In this document: one piece after another, positions 16,673 to 24,766 of the stretch | Numbering within the stretch: position 1 is the stretch's first letter | Layout: each line of letters starts with the position of its first letter | Notes under the pieces: model-generated | The model's database searches: none | The model's input: only the letters and a program-made list of their open reading frames with translations | What the model was told of the DNA's origin: nothing | Assembly: GCF_039545455.1 (NCBI RefSeq) | Contig: NZ_CP154468.1 | Coordinates: 1,189,501-1,253,500 of the forward strand | Length of the DNA stretch: 64,000 nucleotides | Direction of reading: 5' to 3' | Source: Brucella sp. BE17 | GTDB lineage: Bacteria; Pseudomonadota; Alphaproteobacteria; Rhizobiales; Rhizobiaceae | Position numbers and translations under genes: made by a program

Positions 16673-16676
16673 CTAG

Positions 16677-16983
16677 TGATGCGCAACACACCCGCATCGG
16701 TATAGGCGTACATATCCCTGTTGAGGTCCCTGAGTGGATAAGGGCGCCCGCCGGAGCAGAGATAATCGTCGATATAGCCGATATCTTCCATCTCCCCCGA
16801 TCAGGTCTAAAATCTGCATCTCACCGTAGGTATCGTTTACGCTTCGACTATGGTTAGGGTAAGAGAATTCTTGAAACCGACAAAATTATATAAATCCGTC
16901 AGCCCATCCATCATGCCGAAATAAAGATAGTTAAACGCTTCAAGCGCGCCGGCGCGGGGTAAGTGCACGCTATGATTACGGAC
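16677..16983. other. No complete gene; 3' side cut by IS copy B
   Basis: The minus strand holds an open stretch of about 40 codons (MEDIGYIDDYLCSGG, then RPYPLRDLNRDMYAY) running into the IS. It looks protein-like but I do not recognise it. It is probably the stub of a gene truncated by copy B. Nothing else seen. Confidence 0.35.
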
Positions 16984-17619
16984 GGTTCTGCTGCAAACGT
17001 TTTACCAATGCATTGGATATTAGGATTTTAACTTTTAATCAGCAGAGTATTCTTGATGCTCAAAGGACGTCATCCTGATAATTCTGCCATTCTTCTGTGT
17101 TTGCGATAGTAACCTGGCTTACCATTTGAGCCTTCGTAATCTGCAGTAAATTAACGGCGGAGCGCGGTATCGATCTTGATCATTCAACGGTAAATCGCTG
17201 GGTCATATGTCTCAATCCAAAACCGCCTGAACATATCAATCGGAACAAGCGTCAGGTCACACGCAAATGGAACCTTGATGCAACCTACATCAAGGTTAAG
17301 GTGAGTAGCTGTAATTATATCGTGCCATCGATAGCAATACCGATACGGTTGAGTTCTGTTTCAGCAAGGAACGCGATTTGACCACCGCCAAACGCCTTCT
17401 GCGCAAGGCACTGGCCAGCCAAGACAGACCGAAGCGAATTACCACGCTGGGATTGAGCTCATACACACGGGGCGCAAACAGCAAATTGTCTTTGCAGCTC
17501 AGATAACACACTCCATCAAACACCATTTCGAAGCATACGCGGCACAACTGCCGCCTCAGTTAAACGATGCCCCATATAATGAATTTTTGCGACAAAGCCC
17601 TTTATAGTGCAGCAGAACC
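16984..17619 (+). mobile_element. IS6-family element with internal deletion, about 636 bp
   Basis: Terminal inverted repeats GGTTCTGCTGCA are found at 16984-16995 and, reversed, at 17608-17619, the typical IS6 end. Intact members are about 800 bp, so about 150-200 bp are missing. The expected 8-bp target duplication is not visible. Confidence 0.78.
17056..17606 (+). pseudogene. IS6-family transposase, degraded
   Basis: Pieces in changing frames follow the family order: LKGRHPDNSAILLC, AYHLSLRNLQ, ERGIDLDHSTVNRWVI, RKWNLDATYIKVK (first catalytic Asp), YRAIDSNTDTVEFCFS, KERDLTTAKRLLRKALAS and IELIHTGRKQQIVFA. The segment with the remaining catalytic residues is largely deleted. Several frameshifts, so not functional. 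Confidence 0.75.
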
Positions 17620-17893
17620 TAATAATTCGGGACCGAACCGATAAACGAGCAGGCGTTCGTGTGGAGCATACCCATGGTTACTTCACGCTACCCAGAAAAC
17701 GCTCCTCGTCGATTACAGAAGATCGCTCAATAACGTAATCGGTATTTGCTGCTGGGAAATTCCTCAACGCCCCCCAAGACGGGGGCACAAGGAGGAGTAA
17801 GCTGGACACACCAACCGTAGCCACGTAATTGAAACAAAATAGCCTCCGGCGAACCCGGTGTGGTGCGACCTGTCACAACATTTGACACGCACT

Positions 17894-18799
17894 TCACAAT
17901 TGATTGGCCATCCGGTCGAAGGTTCGAAACAGCGCCTGATTGCCGTTGGTGCCCTCGCCATGAGCTCTCGCTTCGAGATAAAGTGTTGTGGCCAAGGCAA
18001 GACCCGGCAACGGCACGCCCTTGTGAAAGGCTGCTTCATTTGCGAGCTTGAGGTCCTTGAGCTGCAAATCAATGCGGAACCCGGCACTGTCGTCCTTGGC
18101 CAGAACCTTGGGACCGAGATTGTCGAGCATCCATGATCCGGCAGCACCGCCACGCAGGACTTCGCTCATGAGTGACAGATCTGCTCCATGCGCACGCGCA
18201 AGGGAAAAGGCTTCGCACATCGCCTGAATATGTGAGGCAACCATCAACTGGTTGCACATTTTAAAGACCTGACCGCTGCCAAGCGCACCGGCATGCAGGA
18301 CGCTGGACCCCATGCAAGTGAGATAAGGTTTGGCAAGCGCGAAAGCGTCATCGCTACCACCGACCATAATGGACAATGTACCATTGACCGCGCCCACGAC
18401 ACCGCCGCTGACCGGCGCATCAACCATCTGGATGTCACGCGCGGCAAGGGCTACGCCCATTTCCTGCTCTGCTGCGGGAGCGATCGAACTCATATCAATG
18501 AAGAGCGATCCCTCCGGGAGCAGTTCCGCAAGACCGCCGGCACCAAGAACAACGGAACGAACATCCGGCGTGTCGGGCAGCATCGTAATGACAGTACCCT
18601 GCCGGTTAGCGGCTTCGCCCAATGTTGCCGCAACTTCGATCCCCTCAGCGCTCAGAGCATCGCGAACCTCCTCTCGCAAATCGAAAACCCGCACGGATAC
18701 ACCGCCCTTGATAAGATTGCGGACCATGGGAAGTCCCATAATTCCAGCGCCTATGAATGTTACCGGGCCACTGATTGCGGGGGTGTTGTGTACTTTCAT
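17894..18799 (-). CDS. NAD(P)-dependent beta-hydroxyacid dehydrogenase (3-hydroxyisobutyrate/tartronate-semialdehyde reductase family)
   Basis: 301 aa, the standard family length. The dinucleotide site GAGIMG is at residues 17-22. The substrate motif DAPVSGGVVGAVNGTLSIM is near residue 130, and the catalytic lysine lies in GSGQVFKMCNQL, about residue 180. The GTNGNQALFRTFDRM tail is also typical. The family oxidises or reduces short beta-hydroxyacids such as 3-hydroxyisobutyrate, glycerate/tartronate semialdehyde or 4-carbon sugar acids. It is the last gene of the run 23218 to 17894 with an ABC transporter and an RpiB-like isomerase, so it probably processes the imported compound. Exact substrate unknown. 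Confidence 0.88.
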   Translation of the reverse strand: MKVHNTPAISGPVTFIGAGIMGLPMVRNLIKGGVSVRVFDLREEVRDALSAEGIEVAATLGEAANRQGTVITMLPDTPDVRSVVLGAGGLAELLPEGSLFIDMSSIAPAAEQEMGVALAARDIQMVDAPVSGGVVGAVNGTLSIMVGGSDDAFALAKPYLTCMGSSVLHAGALGSGQVFKMCNQLMVASHIQAMCEAFSLARAHGADLSLMSEVLRGGAAGSWMLDNLGPKVLAKDDSAGFRIDLQLKDLKLANEAAFHKGVPLPGLALATTLYLEARAHGEGTNGNQALFRTFDRMANQL

Positions 18800-18914
18800 G
18801 GGAAACGTGACCTTGTATCTGCGTAGTTTGATGCGAGGGAAGGATTGATGCGGACATGCCGCGCCAGAAGAGCAAGGGAATTGCGAAAGCCCCCTTGCTC
18901 AAATGGTATTCGGA

Positions 18915-19724
18915 TTACTGGACGTCGATGATTTCCTTTGGCAATGGCGTGCCATGGTATTTCTGGTAGATATCATTCAGCTTGCCATTTTTCAGATTGG
19001 TCTTCACCCAGTCATTCAGCTTCGCAAGCAGGGCATCTTCATTCTTGCGCACACCGATGGCGAGGTTAAACACCTGAATGGTCACTTTCGGCTCAAAAGC
19101 CTTCTTCGGGTCTTTCGCCTTGATCTGTTTCACAAGCGTGGCGGATGTCGCAACCGCAGCCGCCTGCCCGGACACAGCAGCCGTGACCAGGGTCGCGTCA
19201 TCCTCATAGCGTGCAACGCTAAAGCCTTTTTCCGAGGCTATTTTCGTCAATGCACTATCTTGCGTGGTGCCGCGCGTGACCGAGATTACCTTGCCTTTAA
19301 GATCGGCCCAGTCCTTTATCGGTGAGGCCGCAGGCGCCGCGACGACCGATTCAAGTCCAGCATAGGGCGTTGAGAAATCGATAACTTGCGCACGTTCCGG
19401 CGTCACCGAGAGCGTCGAAATCGCAATATCAGCCTTGTTTGTCTGAAGATTTGGAATCCGTGTAGCACCCGTCGTCTGCACGAATTCAAGCTGCAACCCC
19501 CAATCCTTTGCAAGAAGCTCGGCGGTCTCGACGTCGGAGCCAATCGGCTTCAGATTGGCGTCGAGCATTCCCGAAGGCGGAATTGCAAGATCCGTCGCAA
19601 TCCTGATCTTGCCTGCTGCGGTAATACTTTCCAGCGTATCTGCCGACGTCGTCGCGATAGAAGCGGCGAATATGGCACCGGCAATACCAATCAATGAAAG
19701 CGTTTTAGTGAATTTCATTTTCAT
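18915..19724 (-). CDS. ABC transporter substrate-binding protein, family 3 (polar amino acid type)
   Basis: 269 aa. Signal peptide at residues 1-28 (TKTLSLIGIAGAIFAASIA, cleavage near TSA-D). The mature SBP_bac_3 fold is shown by GKIRIATDLAIPPSGMLD, VETAELLAKDWGLQLEFV, TNKADIAISTLSVTPERA and WADLKGKVISVTRGTTQD. A periplasmic protein that delivers ligand to the two permeases encoded upstream. Family 3 binds amino acids, opines and small polar compounds. The sugar-kinase and isomerase neighbours make the ligand less certain than the family name suggests. Confidence 0.9.
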   Translation of the reverse strand: MKMKFTKTLSLIGIAGAIFAASIATTSADTLESITAAGKIRIATDLAIPPSGMLDANLKPIGSDVETAELLAKDWGLQLEFVQTTGATRIPNLQTNKADIAISTLSVTPERAQVIDFSTPYAGLESVVAAPAASPIKDWADLKGKVISVTRGTTQDSALTKIASEKGFSVARYEDDATLVTAAVSGQAAAVATSATLVKQIKAKDPKKAFEPKVTIQVFNLAIGVRKNEDALLAKLNDWVKTNLKNGKLNDIYQKYHGTPLPKEIIDVQ

Positions 19725-19745
19725 CTCCTCCTATGAAATATGTGA

Positions 19746-20471
19746 CTAGAGATCGTGGCTAAGAAAATCTTGCAGCTCGACTGTTGCTGGGACGGTCAGT
19801 ATCTCCGGACCGCCCTCCTCGTGGACGAGACCGCGATGCATGAAGATGACCTTGTTGGCGACTTTTCGGGCAAAGCCCATCTCATGGGTCACCATGATCA
19901 TCGTCATGCCGCTTAGCGCGAGTTGCTCGATAACCTTGAGGACCTCTCCGGTGAGTTTTGGATCAAGCGCCGAGGTTACCTCATCAAACAGCATGACCTT
20001 CGGCTCCATGGCCAGGGATCGCGCAATTGCCGCGCGCTGTTGCTGGCCGCCGGAAAGCTGTTCGGGATAATTGTCAGCCTTGTCTCCCAGCCCCACACGA
20101 TCAAGCACGGAGCGTGCGAGTTCCTTCGCCTCCGCCTTGGCGACATTCTTGACCGAGCGTGGCGCAAGCATGACATTTTCGCCAATAGTCAGATGCGGGA
20201 ACAGATTGTAGCTCTGGAACACGATACCGACATCGAGCCTGAGCTTCTTGAGATCAAGCTTGGGATCATCCACGCGATGACCGGCCACCTCGATGCTCCC
20301 ACTGTTGATGGTTTCAAGCCGGTCGATGCAGCGCAAAGCCGTGCTCTTACCCGAGCCGCTGGCTCCGATCAGCACGGCCACCTCACCCTTTTCGACGGCA
20401 AAACTTACGCCTTTGAGTACCGGAACATTACCAAAGCTCTTCTTGACGTCATTTAAAGCGATCATGGACAT
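19746..20471 (-). CDS. ABC transporter ATP-binding protein (GlnQ/HisP type)
   Basis: 241 aa. Walker A GASGSGKST is at about residues 37-45, the signature LSGGQQQRAAIARSL near 137, Walker B MLFDEVTSALD near 160 and the switch histidine in VTHEMGFARKV. The usual DEPTSALD reads DEVTSALD, a common natural variant. The cytoplasmic ATPase of the importer formed with the adjacent permeases and binding protein. Spaced 21 bp from the downstream gene. Confidence 0.92.
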   Translation of the reverse strand: MSMIALNDVKKSFGNVPVLKGVSFAVEKGEVAVLIGASGSGKSTALRCIDRLETINSGSIEVAGHRVDDPKLDLKKLRLDVGIVFQSYNLFPHLTIGENVMLAPRSVKNVAKAEAKELARSVLDRVGLGDKADNYPEQLSGGQQQRAAIARSLAMEPKVMLFDEVTSALDPKLTGEVLKVIEQLALSGMTMIMVTHEMGFARKVANKVIFMHRGLVHEEGGPEILTVPATVELQDFLSHDL

Positions 20472-20489
20472 GGCGGGTTCTTTCCGTGT

Positions 20490-21158
20490 TCAGTTCTGTA
20501 CAGCTTCCAGCGCGCGAACGCGTGGGCCGCGGTGTTCCAGCCGTTGGCTGAAGGCAGACAACGGGAAGCAAAGACAGAAATAGATGCAGGCAACGATGAG
20601 ATAGATGAGGAAAGGCTCGAAAATCGAATTGTTGATCAACTGCCCGGCCCGGGTGAGTTCCACGAAACCCACAACCGAGGCCAGTGAGGTGTTCTTCACG
20701 ATCTGGACCGAAAAACCAACGGTTGGCGGTGTGGCCAGCCTGATGGCCTGCGGAAATATGACCTTCGTCATGCGCTGCCACTTTGACAGTGCCAGACATT
20801 CAGCGGCTTCCCATTGGGCTTTCGGCACCGCCTGAAGGCACCCGCGCCATATCTCACCCAGATAGGCACTGACATAAATTGTCAGAGACAGCCCCGCCGC
20901 CAGAAGCGGTGAAATCGTATATCCGAGAGCAGGAAGCCCGAAATAACCCAGGAACATGATCACCAGAAGCGGCGTTCCCTGAATCAACTGGACATAGCCA
21001 CCCGCAACGAGCCGGATTGTCCTTGAAGGCGATATTCTAAGCAGAGCAACGATCAGCCCCAGCGTACCGCCGCCGATAAAGGCCATGGCTGACAGAACGA
21101 CCGTCCACCACGCGCCGACCAGCAGAAACTCGATATGATTGAAATTGAGCGCGGTCAT
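20490..21158 (-). CDS. ABC transporter permease (HisM/GlnP type)
   Basis: 222 aa, with several membrane segments. The N-terminal helix WWTVVLSAMAFIGGGTLGLI and the permease loop EAAECLALSKWQRMTKVIFPQA (EAA motif) identify the His/Glu/Gln/Arg/opine permease family. It pairs with the second permease 14 bp upstream to form the heterodimeric channel. Confidence 0.9.
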   Translation of the reverse strand: MTALNFNHIEFLLVGAWWTVVLSAMAFIGGGTLGLIVALLRISPSRTIRLVAGGYVQLIQGTPLLVIMFLGYFGLPALGYTISPLLAAGLSLTIYVSAYLGEIWRGCLQAVPKAQWEAAECLALSKWQRMTKVIFPQAIRLATPPTVGFSVQIVKNTSLASVVGFVELTRAGQLINNSIFEPFLIYLIVACIYFCLCFPLSAFSQRLEHRGPRVRALEAVQN

Positions 21159-21172
21159 TATCGTCTATCTCC

Positions 21173-21850
21173 TCACAAGGGCGTGCCGAGACGGCGGCGA
21201 CGTGGAAACAGCGCCATGCCCGCGGCCCAGAATCCGATACGCATGACAATCGACAAGCCCAGATAGAGAAGCGCTACAACGATATAGGTTTCGAATGGAC
21301 GATAGGTTTCGGACTGGATGAAGCTTCCGGCAGCCGTCAGTTCCTCGGTCGATATCTGCGACGTTACGGATGAGGCCAGCATCAAAAGGATGAACTGGCT
21401 CGTCAGCGCCGGGTAAACCCGCTCCATCGCCGGACGCAGGCCGACATGCCAGTATAATTGCACCGGTGACAGGCCCAGGCACTCTCCGGCTTCCCACTGG
21501 CCCTTCTGGATCGAATCGAAGCCAGCGCGCATGATCTCTGCCGTGTAAGCGCCGACATTCACCGTCAGTGCAATCACCGCCACCATGATGGCCGTGAAGG
21601 AAAAACCGAGGCTCGAGAGCCCGAAATAGATCACGAATATTTGGACGATGAAGGGCGTATTACGGATGGATTCGACATATGTCGAGGCCAGACCGCGAAG
21701 AACCCGCCCCCCTGACCGCCTTGCAATAGCGACAAGCGTCCCGATGAAAAAGCCGGTAAACGTGGTGATAAGCGCCAGTCTGGCGGTCAGCCCGAGCCCA
21801 TCCACCAGCATGTCCCATCGCGACAACACAATCGAGAAATCCAGTGTCAT
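21173..21850 (-). CDS. ABC transporter permease (HisQ/GlnP type)
   Basis: 225 aa from ATG 21850 (MTLDFSIVLSRWDML). This start is chosen over one 17 codons upstream because GGGGAG precedes it by about 7 nt. Hydrophobic segments include LALITTFTGFFIGTLVAIA and FSFTAIMVAVIALTVNVGAY. The EAA loop is EAGECLGLSPVQLYWHVGLRPA. Second channel subunit of the importer. Confidence 0.88.
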   Translation of the reverse strand: MTLDFSIVLSRWDMLVDGLGLTARLALITTFTGFFIGTLVAIARRSGGRVLRGLASTYVESIRNTPFIVQIFVIYFGLSSLGFSFTAIMVAVIALTVNVGAYTAEIMRAGFDSIQKGQWEAGECLGLSPVQLYWHVGLRPAMERVYPALTSQFILLMLASSVTSQISTEELTAAGSFIQSETYRPFETYIVVALLYLGLSIVMRIGFWAAGMALFPRRRRLGTPL

Positions 21851-21974
21851 TGGGGTCTCCCCAAACCAAGAGCATCCGGGGAGATACACCTTATGAGGCA
21901 AGCGCCTGCATTTTGCTGCAGATATTTAAGGTTCATTGCAAGGTCTCCTCCCCTACCCGTATCGCTGATCCTCC

Positions 21975-22421
21975 TCAGGCGTTGTTTTCCATCGCTGCCA
22001 GCTTTTCAACGCGCCGGACGAAATCTTCATTGCGGTCAAATTCAGCCGTCAGATATGCTGCGATGAGATCCTTTGCGAGCCACGGTCCGACGATCTGCGC
22101 ACCGATGCACATGACATTGACGTCGTCATGCTCGACACTCTGATGGGCGGAATGGACATCGTGACAAACGGCCGCGCGGATTCCTCGGACCTTGTTTGCG
22201 GCAATCGCCGCACCAACACCGGTGCCACAGACAAGAATTCCACGCTCGGCTGCGCCATCACGAACCTTGGAGCACAAGGTACCGGCAATATCCGGGAAAT
22301 CGACCGGCTGGAGATCGAAACTGCCTATATCCTCGATACTATGGCCCAATGCCTGTATGTGAGCGATCAAATCCGCCTTGAGGGGGAACCCTGCATGGTC
22401 GCTGCCGATTACGATTTTCAT
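21975..22421 (-). CDS. RpiB/LacA/LacB-family sugar-phosphate isomerase
   Basis: 148 aa, the full family length. It opens MKIVIGSDHAGFPLK with the conserved DHAG, then CGTGVGAAIAANKVRGIRAA (active-site CGTG loop) and HDDVNVMCIGAQIVG. The family interconverts aldose and ketose phosphates: ribose-5-P/ribulose-5-P, allose-6-P/allulose-6-P, or tetrulose phosphates in erythritol and threitol pathways. It is the first structural gene after the GntR regulator and precedes the transporter. Together with the divergent ribokinase it suggests a pentose or tetrose substrate. The specific reaction cannot be decided from sequence. Confidence 0.88.
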   Translation of the reverse strand: MKIVIGSDHAGFPLKADLIAHIQALGHSIEDIGSFDLQPVDFPDIAGTLCSKVRDGAAERGILVCGTGVGAAIAANKVRGIRAAVCHDVHSAHQSVEHDDVNVMCIGAQIVGPWLAKDLIAAYLTAEFDRNEDFVRRVEKLAAMENNA

Positions 22422-22486
22422 TTCAGGCCTATCCTTCTTACAATCTAAAGTGTTCTGGCAAAGTGTTCTGGAATGCGAATGTGCGA

Positions 22487-23218
22487 TCAGGGCAGTCTCA
22501 AGCTTGCCCGGCGACGAAAATCCGCACCAATCTCGAAATGCTTTTCCAGAAGGTGATCCGCCGCCGTTCTGTCGCGATCGATAAGCGCGTCGAGGATCAG
22601 TCGATGATGATTGACGAGAAACTCCTCGATGCCTTCGATCTTGATGATCTTTTCACGACGCTCCAGATGCGAGCGCATCATCAGTTGCGAGATCGAGGCA
22701 TAAAGCGTGACGAGCGTCGGTGAATGAGACGCCTCAACGATGGCCTCGTGAAACTTAAAATCTGCAGTTCCTCCGCGGTCGGGATCATCCATGGTATCGA
22801 TGATCATACCCAGCGCATCGGTCATTCTTGCGAAATCGGTTTCCGTCGCACGCTGGCAGGCCAGGCGCACGGCATGATGTTCGATGGCTTTACGGGCTTC
22901 CATGATATCGCCGATGATATCCGCCTGATGCGCCAGCATGAAGCTGAAAACATCGCCAAGTGCCGTTACATCCGGACGCTTGACCACTGTTCCGACACCG
23001 TGACGAATTTCCACGGCCCCCACCATCGCCAGCGATCGCAGCGCTTCGCGAATGATTGGGCGACTGACATTGAGATGAAGAGCCAGCTCGCGTTCGGGAA
23101 GAAGAAGGTCGCCAGCCTTAAGCTCTCCTGAAAGAAGCTGATCCCTGAGAAACTCAACCACACGCGTGTGGGCTCCTGCCTCAGGCATGGCGCGACGAAC
23201 TGGCTTTGCGAGCGTCAT
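22487..23218 (-). CDS. GntR-family (FadR/FCD subfamily) repressor
   Basis: 243 aa from ATG 23218, preferred over an upstream GTG because GAAGGGAAG precedes it. The N-terminal winged helix is LKAGDLLLPERELALHLNVS, then RPIIREALRSLAMVGAVEI. The C-terminal FCD domain has the metal/effector histidines in FKFHEAIVEASHSPTL and NHHRLILDALIDRD. A perfect TGGT-AAG-ACCA palindrome lies 16-26 bp upstream of the start, so autoregulation and control of the divergent ribokinase gene are likely. Heads the operon 23218 to 17894. Confidence 0.9.
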   Translation of the reverse strand: MTLAKPVRRAMPEAGAHTRVVEFLRDQLLSGELKAGDLLLPERELALHLNVSRPIIREALRSLAMVGAVEIRHGVGTVVKRPDVTALGDVFSFMLAHQADIIGDIMEARKAIEHHAVRLACQRATETDFARMTDALGMIIDTMDDPDRGGTADFKFHEAIVEASHSPTLVTLYASISQLMMRSHLERREKIIKIEGIEEFLVNHHRLILDALIDRDRTAADHLLEKHFEIGADFRRRASLRLP

Positions 23219-23232
23219 TTCACTTCCCTTCT

Positions 23233-23245
23233 GTGGTAAGACCAC
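23233..23245. promoter_or_regulatory. FadR-type operator GTGGTAAGACCAC
   Basis: A perfect 13-bp palindrome containing TGGT-N3-ACCA, the core recognised by many FCD-subfamily GntR regulators. It is placed between the regulator start (23218) and the divergent kinase (23356). Direct sequence observation; binding inferred from the family. Confidence 0.65.
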
Positions 23246-23328
23246 CTATATATCCACTTAATCGGCCTCGTCAAGCACTGTTGTGCGCGACGCTGCCCTT
23301 CCCGATCCAGAGGCCTTGAAACCATATA

Positions 23329-23343
23329 GTTTGCAAGGCAAAC
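23329..23343. promoter_or_regulatory. GTTTGC-AAG-GCAAAC palindrome upstream of ribokinase
   Basis: A perfect 6-bp inverted repeat with a 3-nt centre, 13 bp before the kinase start codon, overlapping where its transcript leader must lie. It could be a repressor operator distinct from the TGGT-N3-ACCA site. No cognate regulator is identified. Confidence 0.4.
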
Positions 23344-23355
23344 AAAAGGTGTGCA

Positions 23356-24267
23356 ATGATTACTGTTCTTGGTTCAATCAATATGGATCTCGTCGCGCTG
23401 GTAGAGCGCCTTCCCGGCCCCGGCGAGACCGTATCAGGAAGCAGCTTCACCACCTCGCCTGGCGGCAAGGGTGCCAATCAGGCACTTGCCGCACGAAGGG
23501 CCGGCGCAGACGTGCGTATGGTGGGTGCCGTCGGCAGTGATTCATTTGCTCAAGAGGCGCTGCAAATCCTTCGTCAGGCGGGCGTCAATCTTAAGGGCGT
23601 CAGCACATCCACTGAGCATACAGGCACCGCGCTGATATATGTGGCGGAGAACGGCGAAAATACGATCGCGGTCGTGCCCGGTGCCAATGCAGCGGTGGGC
23701 GAAGAGCATGTGCGCACAGCGCTTGAGGGCATGTCGGACGGTGACCCCCTCGTTTTGCAAATGGAAGTACCAGGAGCAACAATAGCGGCTGCGATCAATG
23801 CGGCCAGACGCAAGGGGATACGTACCATACTCAACATCGCGCCTGCGACATCTGAGATCGCAAGTCTGGCGGAACTGGTCGACATTATCGTCGCTAACGA
23901 GACCGAATTCGAGCAACTGCTTGGTCAAAGAATTGCGACGAAGGAAGATCGGACTCAAGCTTTGCTGGACGTCCACGCCCGCCGTGGGCAAACGGTTGTC
24001 GTCACGCTGGGAGCTGAAGGGGTGGCCGCAGTTGCTGAAGGGCAGATCTTTACCGCGATGGGCTTGCCAATAGAACCTGTAGACACGGTAGGCGCGGGCG
24101 ACACATTCGTCGGTTATCTGGCCGTTGCACTTGCTGAGAACTTGCCGTTTGCCAAGGCGCTAAGAATGGCAGCGGTCGCTGGATCTCTTGCCTGCATGTC
24201 ACGTGGTGCTCAGCCAGCCATGCCGCTGCGCGACGAAGTTGAGAGACAATTATCACAAACCACATGA
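23356..24267 (+). CDS. rbsK: Ribokinase (PfkB-family carbohydrate kinase)
   Basis: 303 aa. Phosphorylates ribose or a related sugar at C5/C1 with ATP in the cytoplasm. The N-terminal signature is MITVLGSINMDLVALVERLP, then GGKGANQALAARRAG (PfkB signature 1). The C-terminal DTVGAGDTFVGYLAVALAE carries the catalytic Asp and anion hole (signature 2). NETEFEQLLG is also ribokinase-like. Divergently transcribed from the GntR/RpiB/ABC operon with a 137-bp shared control region, so the kinase and isomerase probably act in one pathway. Ribose is the default; another pentose, tetrose or deoxysugar is possible. Confidence 0.85.
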   Translation: MITVLGSINMDLVALVERLPGPGETVSGSSFTTSPGGKGANQALAARRAGADVRMVGAVGSDSFAQEALQILRQAGVNLKGVSTSTEHTGTALIYVAENGENTIAVVPGANAAVGEEHVRTALEGMSDGDPLVLQMEVPGATIAAAINAARRKGIRTILNIAPATSEIASLAELVDIIVANETEFEQLLGQRIATKEDRTQALLDVHARRGQTVVVTLGAEGVAAVAEGQIFTAMGLPIEPVDTVGAGDTFVGYLAVALAENLPFAKALRMAAVAGSLACMSRGAQPAMPLRDEVERQLSQTT

Positions 24268-24461
24268 TCGGCGACATGCCCCGACTTCTGTGCCGGTATA
24301 GGCAATAGTAGAAATAAAAACAACCGTTTATAGGTGTTGGTGCAGGAGTGCCCTTTGTATTTGAGATTTCCTACAGCGTCGGTTTGTAATGTTAAGGTTT
24401 GTTGAGACTTTGGATCGAGCCGATGCCTTTCAAGTATAATTCTGAACGGCAGTGGAACCTT

Positions 24462-24540
24462 AACTTGATCGTAATCTGTGTTAGCGTTTACATGATTACG
24501 GATAGGCTTGGTTCTTACGGCGCTGCAAATCGTGGGATCG
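24462..24540 (+). pseudogene. IS6-family transposase scrap
   Basis: An isolated MITDRLGSYGAANRG matches the (V/I)TD(R/K)L.SYGAA motif of IS6 transposases. Nothing of the rest of the gene is present. It is part of the fragment pile between the ribokinase gene and the kinase at 24767. Confidence 0.5.
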
Positions 24541-24554
24541 TCCTTAGCGCTTTG

Positions 24555-24684
24555 GTCTCTGGAGCTCAGTATGGAAGCGCTTCAAACGTGTTGCCCTGCG
24601 ATGCGAGAAAACCCAGCAAATTATCGGTCTATCGTAAGCTTTGCCGTCGGCCTATGCCTGATCAAATTCGTCCATACGACCTAG
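24555..24684 (+). pseudogene. IS5-family transposase C-terminal remnant
   Basis: WKRFKRVALRCEKT followed, one frame over, by NYRSIVSFAVGLCLIKFVHT and a stop at 24682-24684. This is the C-terminal DDE-Glu region and tail of IS5 transposases. One frameshift; the 5' part is missing. Confidence 0.6.
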
Positions 24685-24766
24685 CGCACGGCAATCCAAT
24701 AGACTTCTACCATGTTTCAAAGATTCGCCTCATCCTTTAAGTAACCGCAATCAGTTCTAAAAGAAC

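Noticed and set aside
21851..21901. Upstream start for the second polar-amino-acid permease
   Set aside because: The 17 extra residues are not permease-like and the internal ATG has the better ribosome-binding site.
24399..24740. 113-codon frame as a possible gene
   Set aside because: Its recognisable parts are an IS6 scrap and, in another frame, an IS5 transposase tail, so it is fragment debris.
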